The notes under the pieces: generated by a model
Seen by the model: only the letters and a program-made list of their open reading frames with translations
What the model was told of the DNA's origin: nothing
Databases searched by the model: none
Made by a program: the position numbers and the translations under genes
Source: a virus
IMG/VR virus record: IMGVR_UViG_3300034375_002702
Location: 1-41,974 of that record
Length of the DNA: 41,974 nt
Reading direction: 5' to 3' (one strand)
Part shown: positions 1 through 6,135 of the stretch, piece by piece
How the letters are laid out: every line of letters starts with the position of its first letter
Position numbering within the stretch: the stretch's first letter is position 1

Positions 1-2
1 CG

Positions 3-212
3 CGCACTGTCAAGGTCGCCCAGCAAATTGCTGGCAAACTGACCGTGGCTGGCAACTTCAAAGAGGGCTGGTCTGACGAAGAGATCGAGGAGTTTCACTC
101 GGCTCTCGCCAACGCCCTGCGCGAGCGGCAAGCCGCCCGTGAGGCCGCTGAGGCACAAGCCGCCAGCGACAAGGTGGCCGACGAGGTCTTGGCCGCGCTG
201 GATGCGGCCTAA
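3..212 (+). CDS. partial CDS, C-terminus of unknown protein
   Basis: An open frame runs in from the left edge and stops with TAA at 210-212, giving 70 residues with no start inside the window. The visible part is helical, charged and rich in Ala, Glu and Arg, with the segment WSDEEIEEFHSALANALRER followed by an Ala-rich tail that could form a coiled coil. I do not recognise a family. It is followed directly by a GC-rich hairpin, the 22-bp palindrome and the next gene, the same arrangement as its plus-strand neighbours, which supports it being a real gene of the same early block. Confidence 0.6.
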   Translation, partial: RTVKVAQQIAGKLTVAGNFKEGWSDEEIEEFHSALANALRERQAAREAAEAQAASDKVADEVLAALDAA

Positions 213-218
213 TCGGTA

Positions 219-242
219 GGGGCTGGGGTAACTCCCAGCCTC
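219..242 (+). other. GC-rich hairpin after the first gene
   Basis: GGGGCTGGG (219-227) pairs with CCCAGCCTC (234-242) around a 6-base loop, with one G-U pair. It lies 7 bases after the stop codon and 3 bases before a copy of the 22-bp palindrome. It has no immediate U tract, so a simple rho-independent terminator is uncertain; a role in mRNA 3'-end stability or processing is equally possible. Confidence 0.55.
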
Positions 243-245
243 ACC

Positions 246-267
246 AAAAAGTTCAACTGCACTTTTT
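246..267. repeat. 22-bp palindrome, copy 1 (intergenic)
   Basis: AAAAAGTTCA, spacer AC, TGCACTTTTT. The halves are complementary at 9 of 10 positions. It lies 11 bases upstream of the ATG at 279 and just before the RBS. This is one of seven exact matches in the window to the core AGTKCA-N2-TGMACT. A dimeric DNA-binding protein site is inferred. Confidence 0.75.
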
Positions 268-278
268 ATGGAGGCATT

Positions 279-449
279 ATGCTAATCAAATACGCAGTCA
301 CAGTTTACTTTGAAACCAACTGCCATGCCGAAATGATCGCCAAGTTCGTAGACGACGAGGTCTATGGCATGGCGGCACCAGCACTCGAGGCATGGGCGAA
401 AGCCAATGGTGGCATCATCACCGAAACAATCACCGCCGAGGAGGCATAA
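279..449 (+). CDS. small hypothetical protein, 56 aa
   Basis: ATG at 279 is preceded by GGAGG at about 270-274; the stop TAA is at 447-449. The 56-residue product starts MLIKYAVTVYFET and ends with an acidic ITAEEA. The beginning looks like a beta strand, followed by an amphipathic helix. No family is recognised. The stop overlaps the ATG of the next gene (TAATG), implying translational coupling. It stands directly behind the hairpin and palindrome cassette at 219-267, so it is probably the first gene of a short transcription or processing unit. Function unknown. Confidence 0.6.
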   Translation: MLIKYAVTVYFETNCHAEMIAKFVDDEVYGMAAPALEAWAKANGGIITETITAEEA

Positions 450-676
450 TGGAAATCAAATTGACCAAAGATCACCCAACCGAATGGCTGGGCAATGGCT
501 TCGGCTCTGCGACAGCAACGTGGTTTGTCAAAGGCCGTGAGCACATCGCTGTGCGTAAACTCGGTAGCGTTTGGAAAGCTATCGACACCACAAAAGACAC
601 GCGCCCTGCGACAGTGATCGCTCGCGGTGACACGCGAGATCAGTTGCTGGTCGCACTGCAATCCAAGTTAGTCTAG
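449..676 (+). CDS. small hypothetical protein, 75 aa
   Basis: The start is placed at ATG 449, within TAATG, with AGGAGG just upstream; an in-frame ATG at 392 would overlap the previous gene for most of its length and has no good RBS. The 75 residues begin MEIKLTKDHPTEW and look like a compact alpha/beta domain with a possible repeated strand pattern (TATWFVKGREHIAVRKLG). No cysteines, signal peptide or membrane segment are present. No family is recognised. A 10-bp hairpin follows the stop, separating it from the AAA+ gene downstream. Confidence 0.6.
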   Translation: MEIKLTKDHPTEWLGNGFGSATATWFVKGREHIAVRKLGSVWKAIDTTKDTRPATVIARGDTRDQLLVALQSKLV

Positions 677-680
677 ACCT

Positions 681-704
681 GAGCGGCGTGTTGCCACGCC
701 GTTC
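681..704 (+). other. GC-rich hairpin before the AAA+ gene
   Basis: GAGCGGCGTG (681-690) pairs with CACGCCGTTC (695-704) around the tetraloop TTGC, a 10-bp stem with one G-U pair. It starts 4 bases after the stop at 676. No U tract follows. Unlike the hairpins at 219, 1761 and 2941 it is not followed by the 22-bp palindrome. Confidence 0.55.
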
Positions 705-752
705 TAGCCTACACTAAGTAGGATGTTTAACGCAAAAACAGGAGGACTACCC

Positions 753-1760
753 ATGCGTTTATCACAAGCACAAAAGATCGTACTTGCATCAATCAAGACG
801 CAAGACGCAAAGTCGCGCGACGCACAGCGTGTCGTGCCATACCTCGTCGGCGGCGCAGGTCTAGGTAAGACCACGCTGATCACTGACATCGCCGAAAAAC
901 TCGGCATCGACTGCCGCATAGTATCGCTGGCTCAGTATGACGCTGGCGAACTGGCTGGCTGGATTGTTCCAGACGGCGACGCAATGCGCCGAGTGCGGCC
1001 TGACTGGCTTCCATCCGACGGTGAGGGCATCTTGTTTCTAGATGAACTGCCGCAGGCACCAGTCGCAAACCAGAACATCGCCGCGCAGATCGTGAACGAG
1101 CGGCGTGTCGGCGATCACTACCTGCCCGAAGGTTGGTCAATCGTTGCGGCTGGCAACCGCACCAGTGACCGCGCTGGCACCAACACCATGCCAACACATC
1201 TGCGTGACCGCCTGATGTTCCTTGAGGTCGAGGCTGATCTCGACGACACCATCGAGTACTATTACTCGAAGGGTGTCGACACTAGGGTCTGTGCGTTCTT
1301 GCGCTTTCGGCCAGAGTTTCTGCACAAGTTTGATCGTGACGCTAACGCCTGCCCATCGCCTCGCTCTTGGGACAGAACCAGCACGATCTTGGGCTGGGGT
1401 CTCGACGAGGTGTGTCAGGCCGAGGCAATCGCTGGTCAGGTCGGACGACCTGCGGCGGCTGACTTTATCGGATACCTTCGGGTGTTCGACAAGGCACCCG
1501 ATCTCGACGAGATCATTGCCGACCCAACGGGTGCGCCCATCCCCGAGGATGTCAGCATCCTGTACGCAGTGGCGGCAGGCTTGTCCACGAAGCTGAACAA
1601 GTCCAATGCCAAGGCTGTGTTGCAGTACCTCGGACGTTTCGAGCAGAAAGAGTTCACCGCCTTCGTGGTGAAGGACGCTGTCGCTCGGGACGCATCGCTC
1701 AAGCAGGCCAACGCAATCCGCGACTGGGCTGTGGCTGGCGGCGCACAGCTTCTGATCTGA
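753..1760 (+). CDS. MoxR-type AAA+ ATPase (CobS-like)
   Basis: A 335-residue AAA+ ATPase of the MoxR/CobS type. The Walker A motif GGAGLGKTT is at residues 33-41, Walker B ILFLDE at 93-98 and sensor 1 VAAGNR at 131-136, followed by RDRLM, which may carry the arginine finger. The start is placed at ATG 753 because GGAGGA lies 7 bases upstream; ATG 723 has no usable spacing. MoxR ATPases normally act as chaperones with VWA-domain partners, inserting cofactors or remodelling complexes. Such a partner is encoded next, 59 bases downstream. Many marine phages carry CobS-like ATPases of unknown role; whether this pair touches cobalamin or protein maturation cannot be read from the sequence. The ATPase call is firm, the substrate unknown. 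Confidence 0.9.
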   Translation: MRLSQAQKIVLASIKTQDAKSRDAQRVVPYLVGGAGLGKTTLITDIAEKLGIDCRIVSLAQYDAGELAGWIVPDGDAMRRVRPDWLPSDGEGILFLDELPQAPVANQNIAAQIVNERRVGDHYLPEGWSIVAAGNRTSDRAGTNTMPTHLRDRLMFLEVEADLDDTIEYYYSKGVDTRVCAFLRFRPEFLHKFDRDANACPSPRSWDRTSTILGWGLDEVCQAEAIAGQVGRPAAADFIGYLRVFDKAPDLDEIIADPTGAPIPEDVSILYAVAAGLSTKLNKSNAKAVLQYLGRFEQKEFTAFVVKDAVARDASLKQANAIRDWAVAGGAQLLI

Positions 1761-1784
1761 TGGTGGGGGAGCAATCCCCCATCA
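1761..1784 (+). other. hairpin with GCAA tetraloop
   Basis: The core GGGGGA (1765-1770) pairs with TCCCCC (1775-1780) around GCAA, and the stem extends to about 10 bp. It follows the AAA+ stop codon directly and abuts the palindrome at 1785. GCAA is a stable GNRA tetraloop in RNA, which suggests the structure acts in the transcript. Confidence 0.6.
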
Positions 1785-1806
1785 CAAAAGTTCAACTGCA
1801 CTTTTT
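1785..1806. repeat. 22-bp palindrome, copy 2 (intergenic)
   Basis: CAAAAGTTCA, spacer AC, TGCACTTTTT: an exact core match and nearly identical to copy 1. It directly follows the hairpin at 1761-1784 and lies 13 bases upstream of the ATG at 1820. Confidence 0.75.
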
Positions 1807-1819
1807 CATGGAGGAAATC

Positions 1820-2935
1820 ATGGATGCAAAACTCAAAATCTCACGGGCGAACACGCGCCTGTACATCAAGCACCCATTCTTCGGGTCGCTGTCGATGAGC
1901 CTGCAATTCAAGCAGGCACCCGATGGCACGATGGCAACCGATGGTCGGGCTGTCTTTTGGTGCGAGGATTTCGTGACCTCAATCACCGAGGATGAACTGA
2001 CTGGGGTCATCGCCCACGAGGTCATGCACGTTGCGCTCAAGCACCACCTTCGACGTGGCGAGCGTGATGCCAACGTGTGGAACGAGGCCTGCGACTATGC
2101 GATCAACCTGCTGGTGCTGGACGCTGGACTATCACTGCCAGATGGCGGTTTGGTGGACGATGCTTACAAGGGCATGACTGCCGAGCGTATCTACGACCTG
2201 CTTATTCAAGACCCAAGCAAACAGCAGGGCGCACCTGAGTGGGGTGAGGTGGTCGATATGACCAACGAAGACGGTACTGCGATGGGTGAGGCCGAGCGTC
2301 AGCAGGCTGAGGCCGAGACAGACATCCGTGTCTTCATGGCGGCAGAAAGTGCGAAGGCCGTTGGTAAGTTGTCCAATGCAATCGCTGGTCTGATCAACGA
2401 GATGCGTAAGTCCAAGGTGGATTGGCGTGACAAGTTGCGCCGCTTCATCGGCGGTGATCAGCCAGATGACTACAGCTTTCGCAAACCAAACCGCAAGGCT
2501 TGGCATCAGTACCGCACGATCATGCCTAGCGTCGAGCGGTCTGGTGCTGGTAACCTAGTGGTTGCAGTCGATACAAGTGCATCGGTCAGCAACTCGGAAC
2601 TCCAGCAATTTCTGGGGGAAATCAACGCTATCTCCGACGACACCTGCCCGACCAGCGTGACCGTCATCCAGTGCGATACAGGCATCAGGGACGTGCGGCG
2701 GTACGAGCAAGGCGAGGTCATCGATAGCTTCGAGGTGCAAGGCCGTGGCGGCACACGAGTAACCCCAGTCTTCGATTATGTCGATGACAACGGGATTCAG
2801 GTTGACACGCTTGTCTACCTGACCGATCTGGAAGTCTGTGACTTTCCAGAGCAACCAGACTACCCAGTCTTGTGGGTATCAACCAGTGCGGACGTAGCCC
2901 CTTGGGGTGAGGTAGCAATGGTCAAGGTTGCATAA
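1820..2935 (+). CDS. VWA-like metallopeptidase, DUF2201-type MoxR partner
   Basis: A 371-residue protein of the VWA-like metallopeptidase type (DUF2201). The N-terminal half carries the zinc motif HEVMH at residues 66-70, followed by a conserved WNEACDYAIN segment at about 87-96. The C-terminal half has a VWA-like fold with DTSAS at 251-255 (MIDAS-like), GGT at 310-312 and YLTDLE at about 333-338. The start at ATG 1820 is chosen for the GGAGG at 1810-1814; an upstream in-frame ATG at 1760 would translate through the hairpin and palindrome. In bacteria such proteins sit beside MoxR ATPases, as here, and the two probably act as one chaperone or protease-like machine. The substrate is unknown. 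Whether the HEXXH is catalytic or only structural is not known. Confidence 0.85.
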   Translation: MDAKLKISRANTRLYIKHPFFGSLSMSLQFKQAPDGTMATDGRAVFWCEDFVTSITEDELTGVIAHEVMHVALKHHLRRGERDANVWNEACDYAINLLVLDAGLSLPDGGLVDDAYKGMTAERIYDLLIQDPSKQQGAPEWGEVVDMTNEDGTAMGEAERQQAEAETDIRVFMAAESAKAVGKLSNAIAGLINEMRKSKVDWRDKLRRFIGGDQPDDYSFRKPNRKAWHQYRTIMPSVERSGAGNLVVAVDTSASVSNSELQQFLGEINAISDDTCPTSVTVIQCDTGIRDVRRYEQGEVIDSFEVQGRGGTRVTPVFDYVDDNGIQVDTLVYLTDLEVCDFPEQPDYPVLWVSTSADVAPWGEVAMVKVA

Positions 2936-2940
2936 GAATG

Positions 2941-2966
2941 GGTGGGGCGGCGCAAGTCGCCCCATC
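2941..2966 (+). other. hairpin with GCAA tetraloop
   Basis: The left arm 2941-2951 (core GGGGCGGC) pairs with 2956-2966 (core GTCGCCCC) around the loop GCAA, an 11-bp stem with two G-U pairs. It has the same tetraloop as the hairpin at 1761-1784 and, like it, directly abuts a palindrome copy. Confidence 0.6.
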
Positions 2967-2988
2967 TAAAAGTTCAACCTAACTTTTT
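2967..2988. repeat. 22-bp palindrome, copy 3 (intergenic, variant)
   Basis: TAAAAGTTCA, spacer AC, CTAACTTTTT. The left half is perfect; the right half has CT in place of TG and A in place of C. It lies 10 bases upstream of the ATG at 2999, in the same position as copies 1 and 2. Confidence 0.65.
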
Positions 2989-2998
2989 GGAGGACATC

Positions 2999-3817
2999 AT
3001 GTCATATACATTTCAAGAATACACACAATCCAAACGCAATTCAGAGGAACTCAATCGCATTAGAAAGCACTATCAGCTTGAGGACACATGGAAATATGCA
3101 TTGAGCGATGCACACCAGAACCTTTCAAAGGCGTGGGGTTCTAGCGAACACGACGTTAGAGACAGAACATTAAGTCGTGGTATCTGTGAGTACGTTGGTG
3201 CATTGCGTAGGTACATCATTAAGAAACGCACCAAACTTCAACTCGGACTGGTTGGAGAGAGTCGGCGTTATCATTCAAGCACAATCAAGTATCCGTACCA
3301 GCCCTTAAAGTCTGCGCTAGAACGTGCGTCAGATGAGGCTGAACGTCTCCTTGACAGAGTGCTATTTAAGTCTTGCTATTGGCACGTTACGACTACGCTG
3401 TGCGATACAGCCAGAAGCAACGAGGTTGGGGTTGATGTCGGAAACAATACTTACTCTCGACCAAGCCACTTCGTCACCATACCGCCATCGTGGATGCGGT
3501 CAGTGTATAGCAGGGGCATCGAGGTGGTGAAGGATGGCAAGGACTTTTACTTTGTCCTGACCGCGAAGCCAGTCGAGTTTGTCTGGAATGACGACCCGTG
3601 CATCACGTTCTATCAGTGCAGTGGTTTCACTTGCAAGAACCAAACCGTCCGCTTCAAGGACAGGTTCTTTGTGGCGAGGTACAACTCGAATGGAACTGAT
3701 GAGTTTGGTTTTGCCAGTGACAAACCTGTGACCGCAATGTCACCGCTGGCTAGCAAGGCAGGTCAACTGCTTACTCGCCGTGTTCGCAAGAATGTCATGG
3801 ATGCACTTGCAATCTAA
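2999..3817 (+). CDS. hypothetical protein, 272 aa
   Basis: The start is ATG 2999 with GGAGGA 7 bases upstream; an in-frame ATG at 2942 would read through the hairpin and palindrome. The 272 residues are mostly charged and helical in the first half (many Arg and Lys around 60-80), with a beta-rich second half containing SHFVTIPPSWMRSVYSRG and four scattered cysteines (DPCITFYQCSGFTC). No signal peptide or membrane span. I recognise no family. Its place after the MoxR/VWA pair and behind its own palindrome cassette suggests it belongs to the same regulated set, but a functional link is only inferred. Confidence 0.6.
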   Translation: MSYTFQEYTQSKRNSEELNRIRKHYQLEDTWKYALSDAHQNLSKAWGSSEHDVRDRTLSRGICEYVGALRRYIIKKRTKLQLGLVGESRRYHSSTIKYPYQPLKSALERASDEAERLLDRVLFKSCYWHVTTTLCDTARSNEVGVDVGNNTYSRPSHFVTIPPSWMRSVYSRGIEVVKDGKDFYFVLTAKPVEFVWNDDPCITFYQCSGFTCKNQTVRFKDRFFVARYNSNGTDEFGFASDKPVTAMSPLASKAGQLLTRRVRKNVMDALAI

Positions 3818-3823
3818 TCATAA

Positions 3824-3843
3824 GGGGTGGCTTCGGCCACCCC
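3824..3843 (+). other. perfect hairpin with TTCG tetraloop
   Basis: GGGGTGGC (3824-3831) pairs perfectly with GCCACCCC (3836-3843) around TTCG, the very stable cUUCGg RNA loop. It lies 6 bases after the stop at 3817 and 18 bases before the next ATG. No T run follows, so it is a terminator only if termination needs no U tract; transcript protection is an alternative. Confidence 0.6.
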
Positions 3844-3861
3844 ATCACATCGGAGTATTAA

Positions 3862-4182
3862 ATGAAAGCTACAATGAAAGACTTGTCCAAGGTTGTTGCT
3901 AGACGTTACAACATCGGGACACACGAACTCACTGGCGCAGGCCGCGCCCGTGTGTTTTTCAAACCGCGCTCACTTTTCTGCTGGATTGCTCGCAACCACC
4001 TCGGCAAATCAACCACGCAGATCGGTGACTTTCTGAACCGAGACCACAGCACAATCTGCTATGCCACCCAACGTGCTATCGAGTTTGGCATCGACCCTGT
4101 AGTTGTCGGCTCAATTCTTAACGAGGCGCATCAGCTTCGTGAAAAAGTTCATGTGAATAAATTCGGAGGAAAAAATGTCTAA
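3862..4182 (+). CDS. stand-alone DnaA domain IV-like DNA-binding protein
   Basis: A 106-residue protein whose centre matches the C-terminal helix-turn-helix domain of bacterial DnaA: RSLFCWIARNHLGKSTTQI at about 37-55, then the signature LNRDHSTICYA at about 58-68. In DnaA the segment (G)RDHSTV contacts the DnaA box. Domains I-III, including the AAA+ ATPase, are absent, so it can bind DNA but should not form an initiation filament by itself. The start at ATG 3862 has GGAG upstream; ATG 3871 is an alternative. It could redirect host DnaA, mark a phage origin (compare the A/T tract and DnaA-like box near 7950-8041), or act as a regulator. A weak palindrome-like sequence lies in its 3' end at 4142-4163. 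Confidence 0.8.
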   Translation: MKATMKDLSKVVARRYNIGTHELTGAGRARVFFKPRSLFCWIARNHLGKSTTQIGDFLNRDHSTICYATQRAIEFGIDPVVVGSILNEAHQLREKVHVNKFGGKNV

Positions 4183-4348
4183 GCGTTACAAACTTACAGC
4201 AACCATAGATTACAATGCAGTTGCAGTTGTGAGCGCGGACAGTCTGGAAGATGCTGTCCGTGTTGCAAATGAAACAAGCGCATGGGTGATTGATGATCAC
4301 GCGCACGACTTTACTGTTGAAACTATAAGCGAAATCAAGGAGGATTAA
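4175..4348 (+). CDS. small hypothetical protein, 57 aa
   Basis: ATG 4175 with CGGAGGA just upstream, stop TAA 4346-4348; it overlaps the end of the DnaA-like gene by 8 bases. The 57-residue product (begins MSKRYKLTATIDYN, ends ISEIKED) has a strand-helix-strand pattern and resembles in length and layout the small protein at 279-449; both could be paralogues of a minimal alpha/beta fold, but identity is too low to assert this. Function unknown. Confidence 0.55.
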   Translation: MSKRYKLTATIDYNAVAVVSADSLEDAVRVANETSAWVIDDHAHDFTVETISEIKED

Positions 4349-4350
4349 AT

Positions 4351-4644
4351 ATGTCAGTTGAAGAAACATTCAAAGCATTTCAAAACACGCGCAACCTTGC
4401 ACTGCAAGACTGGCGCATCGAGGACACAAAGGTGTTTAATAACAGAGATGATTATATTGCCGATGCCAACACGGACTATATCGGTGTGATCTCTTTGCTA
4501 CCACAAATCATTGACGCATTAGCAGGTGCCAGTGATTACATCGCAGACATCGACGACGACGACCCAGTCAACGCCGAGGTATACGGTGACATCGAAAAGG
4601 TGTTGAAATCTATTCACAAGTTTTCAAGGGGGAAACAATGGTAA
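4351..4644 (+). CDS. hypothetical acidic protein, 97 aa
   Basis: ATG 4351 preceded by AAGGAGG with good spacing, 2 bases after the previous stop. The 97-residue product is acidic, with an Asp-rich patch DIDDDDP at about 70-76, and predicted helical. No motif is recognised. The last codons overlap the next ATG at 4638. It is part of a run of five small genes (4175-5016) with close or overlapping ends that is probably one polycistronic unit. Confidence 0.6.
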   Translation: MSVEETFKAFQNTRNLALQDWRIEDTKVFNNRDDYIADANTDYIGVISLLPQIIDALAGASDYIADIDDDDPVNAEVYGDIEKVLKSIHKFSRGKQW

Positions 4645-4811
4645 CATTCATCGGAGTAATCTCATTGCTATCTGGCGCAGTGATATGCGTGTCAGGCGCA
4701 TACATCTCAAACACGGGTGACCCAATCAACATAACAATCGGAATGTTGATGTCGTTCAGCGGCGCTGTTGCTATGTTTGGTGGTGGTTTGGCTATTAGAA
4801 TAGGAGACTAA
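4638..4811 (+). CDS. small membrane protein, 57 aa, two TM segments
   Basis: ATG 4638 lies inside the end of the previous gene with GGGGGAAA upstream; stop TAA 4809-4811. The 57 residues contain two hydrophobic stretches, about 2-22 (VTFIGVISLLSGAVICVSG) and 34-53 (IGMLMSFSGAVAMFGGG), joined by a short polar turn with SNTGDP. It should be a two-span inner-membrane protein. Early phage membrane peptides often alter host membranes or block superinfection, but nothing here identifies a specific role. Confidence 0.6.
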   Translation: MVTFIGVISLLSGAVICVSGAYISNTGDPINITIGMLMSFSGAVAMFGGGLAIRIGD

Positions 4812-4812
4812 T

Positions 4813-5016
4813 ATGCTTAACATTGAGAGGGCAATCGATCAGTATAAGATTGAGTGCAAAAAGAATGGGCTTACGCCCAAGACAGTAGGTCGTATGGAAA
4901 TAGACCCGTGGACGAAAGAGCATACACTGTATAGCCAAAGCGGCGAGACAGTTGCTATACTCGACCCAGATGGGTTCGTTCGCACTGTCGTTATACAAAG
5001 TGGGAACGCAACCTAG
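4813..5016 (+). CDS. small hypothetical protein, 67 aa
   Basis: ATG 4813 with TAGGAGA upstream, one base after the previous stop. The 67-residue product begins MLNIERAIDQYKIECKKNG and continues with short beta-like segments. No family is recognised. It is the last gene before the strong terminator hairpin at 5063-5107, so it probably ends the transcript that starts further left. Confidence 0.55.
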   Translation: MLNIERAIDQYKIECKKNGLTPKTVGRMEIDPWTKEHTLYSQSGETVAILDPDGFVRTVVIQSGNAT

Positions 5017-5062
5017 TGTTGCGCTCCTGCGTGGGTGTCCTCCGTTGCCACCAGTTGAGCGC

Positions 5063-5107
5063 GGAGCGAGCGATGTGCCACCGTCATCGCTCGCTCCATA
5101 TATTTTT
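5063..5107 (+). terminator. rho-independent terminator
   Basis: GGAGCGAGCGATG (5063-5075) pairs perfectly with CATCGCTCGCTCC (5085-5097), a 13-bp stem with a 9-base loop, followed by ATATATTTTT. This is the only hairpin of the left block with a clear T run. It ends the 4175-5016 gene run and is followed at once by palindrome copy 4. Confidence 0.8.
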
Positions 5108-5124
5108 GTTCGTATGAACTTTTT
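5103..5124. repeat. 22-bp palindrome, copy 4 (intergenic, variant)
   Basis: TTTTTGTTCG, spacer TA, TGAACTTTTT. The right half is perfect; the left half keeps GTTC but its outer A run is replaced by the T run of the terminator. It lies 11 bases upstream of the ATG at 5136, matching the spacing of copies 1-3. Confidence 0.6.
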
Positions 5125-5135
5125 GGAGAGCCACT

Positions 5136-5384
5136 ATGGATGAGGACGTTATCACACTTTATGTACACCTGTACGCCGCACTTTATGAGGTCGATCAGGT
5201 TGTTGAACAACGAGTGGCCAAGTTAAATTCTTTAGGCCGCACTACCGAGGGGGCTATCGTAAGTGATGCTCTTGATACTGTGCGCCGACTATCCATGTCA
5301 CACATTCAAAACATCATGTCTCAGCCTAGTTTGTACGAAGATATGTTCGCCGATGATATGAACGGCAGGCTCGAGAAACACTAA
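5136..5384 (+). CDS. hypothetical helical protein, 82 aa
   Basis: ATG 5136 with GGAGAG upstream, directly behind the terminator and palindrome. The 82 residues are predicted nearly all helical (LYVHLYAALYEVDQVVEQR, then ALDTVRRLSMSHIQNIMSQ) and could form a dimeric helical bundle. No membrane span. No family is recognised. It is the last gene of the left plus-strand block and faces the convergent oxygenase gene across 118 bases. Confidence 0.6.
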   Translation: MDEDVITLYVHLYAALYEVDQVVEQRVAKLNSLGRTTEGAIVSDALDTVRRLSMSHIQNIMSQPSLYEDMFADDMNGRLEKH

Positions 5385-5387
5385 TCC

Positions 5388-5501
5388 GATAGCCCAATCC
5401 TCCAGTGTGTCGAGGTGGGGCGGCAATCGCAGTTCTGATGCTACAGGTTACAATCAACGGGGCTATCACTCGTATGGACGTTGGAATTAGAACACCCCAC
5501 C
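5388..5501. other. intergenic pseudoknot-capable segment
   Basis: This gap between convergent genes holds two interlocked complementary pairs. GATAGCCC (5388-5395) pairs with GGGCTATC (5460-5467), and GGTGGGG (5414-5420), inside that loop, pairs with CCCCACC (5495-5501), outside it. That is the topology of a pseudoknot. It could be a bidirectional terminator-like element or a structured RNA. No expression evidence is available. Confidence 0.4.
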
Positions 5502-5502
5502 A

Positions 5503-6135
5503 CTAAAAATATACCGCAACCTTTCCTGAAAAAGACAGCACAGCACCGTGACCCTGCAAGGTAACCCTTGGTTGGTCATCGGTTGCTGGTGTGTGGTTCG
5601 CAATCTGATGAGGGAATAAACCACTGCTGACATATAGCTTGCCGACCCGATAGGGCTGGTACTTTATCTCTGCATCCTCGTCAAAACTTTCCTTGTAGTT
5701 TAACCCACCATCGCCATGCGGCAACGCCAATGCAACCGTGAAGCTGAACGGCATACCGAACGGCTCGCACCAGCTTACATTTTTGTAGGTCTCATCGATG
5801 TGCCAGTCTGCTTGCTTGCCGAGCGATCTGCTATCGAATATGTGGAAGCCAACTCGAGCCGCCATTGGCAGGTCAATCACTTCCCTGCCCATAATTTTCG
5901 ACAGCTTGTTGCGCGTCAGGCGTAACAGTGCGTCAAAGTTTTCATCGATCACTCTGTTCTTTTTCTCAGCCCTCTCAAAGTATTCATACAGACCATCGAG
6001 ATATGCCGCCGCACCTAGTGTGCTGAAGCTGTTGCCTCGCCGAACAAAGAACTCGGGACTCAAAGCCAAGACCTTTCTGGCTTCGTCACTGGCCAATTCT
6101 TCTGGGATAAAATCAAACTCTTCTATGATATTCAA
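5503..6135 (-). CDS. 2OG-Fe(II) oxygenase-like protein
   Basis: A 210-residue protein with the residue pattern of a 2-oxoglutarate and Fe(II)-dependent dioxygenase. HID at 112-114 fits the HxD iron pair, H176 (in LFPHQIANH) fits the distal histidine, and R190 in PRVTLQG fits the 2OG-binding arginine, with strand SFTVALALPHGDGGLNY between them. These enzymes hydroxylate proteins, nucleic acid bases or small molecules. Phage examples include base-modifying and prolyl-hydroxylase types; the substrate here cannot be told. It ends the minus-strand operon behind the primase-helicase and overlaps that gene by 4 bases (ATGA), so it is probably co-expressed with replication genes, which makes a DNA or replisome substrate plausible but unproven. 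Confidence 0.75.
   Translation of the reverse strand: MNIIEEFDFIPEELASDEARKVLALSPEFFVRRGNSFSTLGAAAYLDGLYEYFERAEKKNRVIDENFDALLRLTRNKLSKIMGREVIDLPMAARVGFHIFDSRSLGKQADWHIDETYKNVSWCEPFGMPFSFTVALALPHGDGGLNYKESFDEDAEIKYQPYRVGKLYVSSGLFPHQIANHTPATDDQPRVTLQGHGAVLSFSGKVAVYF

Noticed and set aside
1222-1596. 124-residue plus-strand open frame inside the AAA+ gene
   Set aside because: It is a shadow in another frame of a gene with intact AAA+ motifs; Arg/Ser-rich composition is typical of a shifted frame.
5017-5107. tRNA-like structure in the gap after 5016
   Set aside because: No acceptor stem, T-loop GTTCGA or anticodon arm can be fitted; the region is explained by a terminator hairpin.
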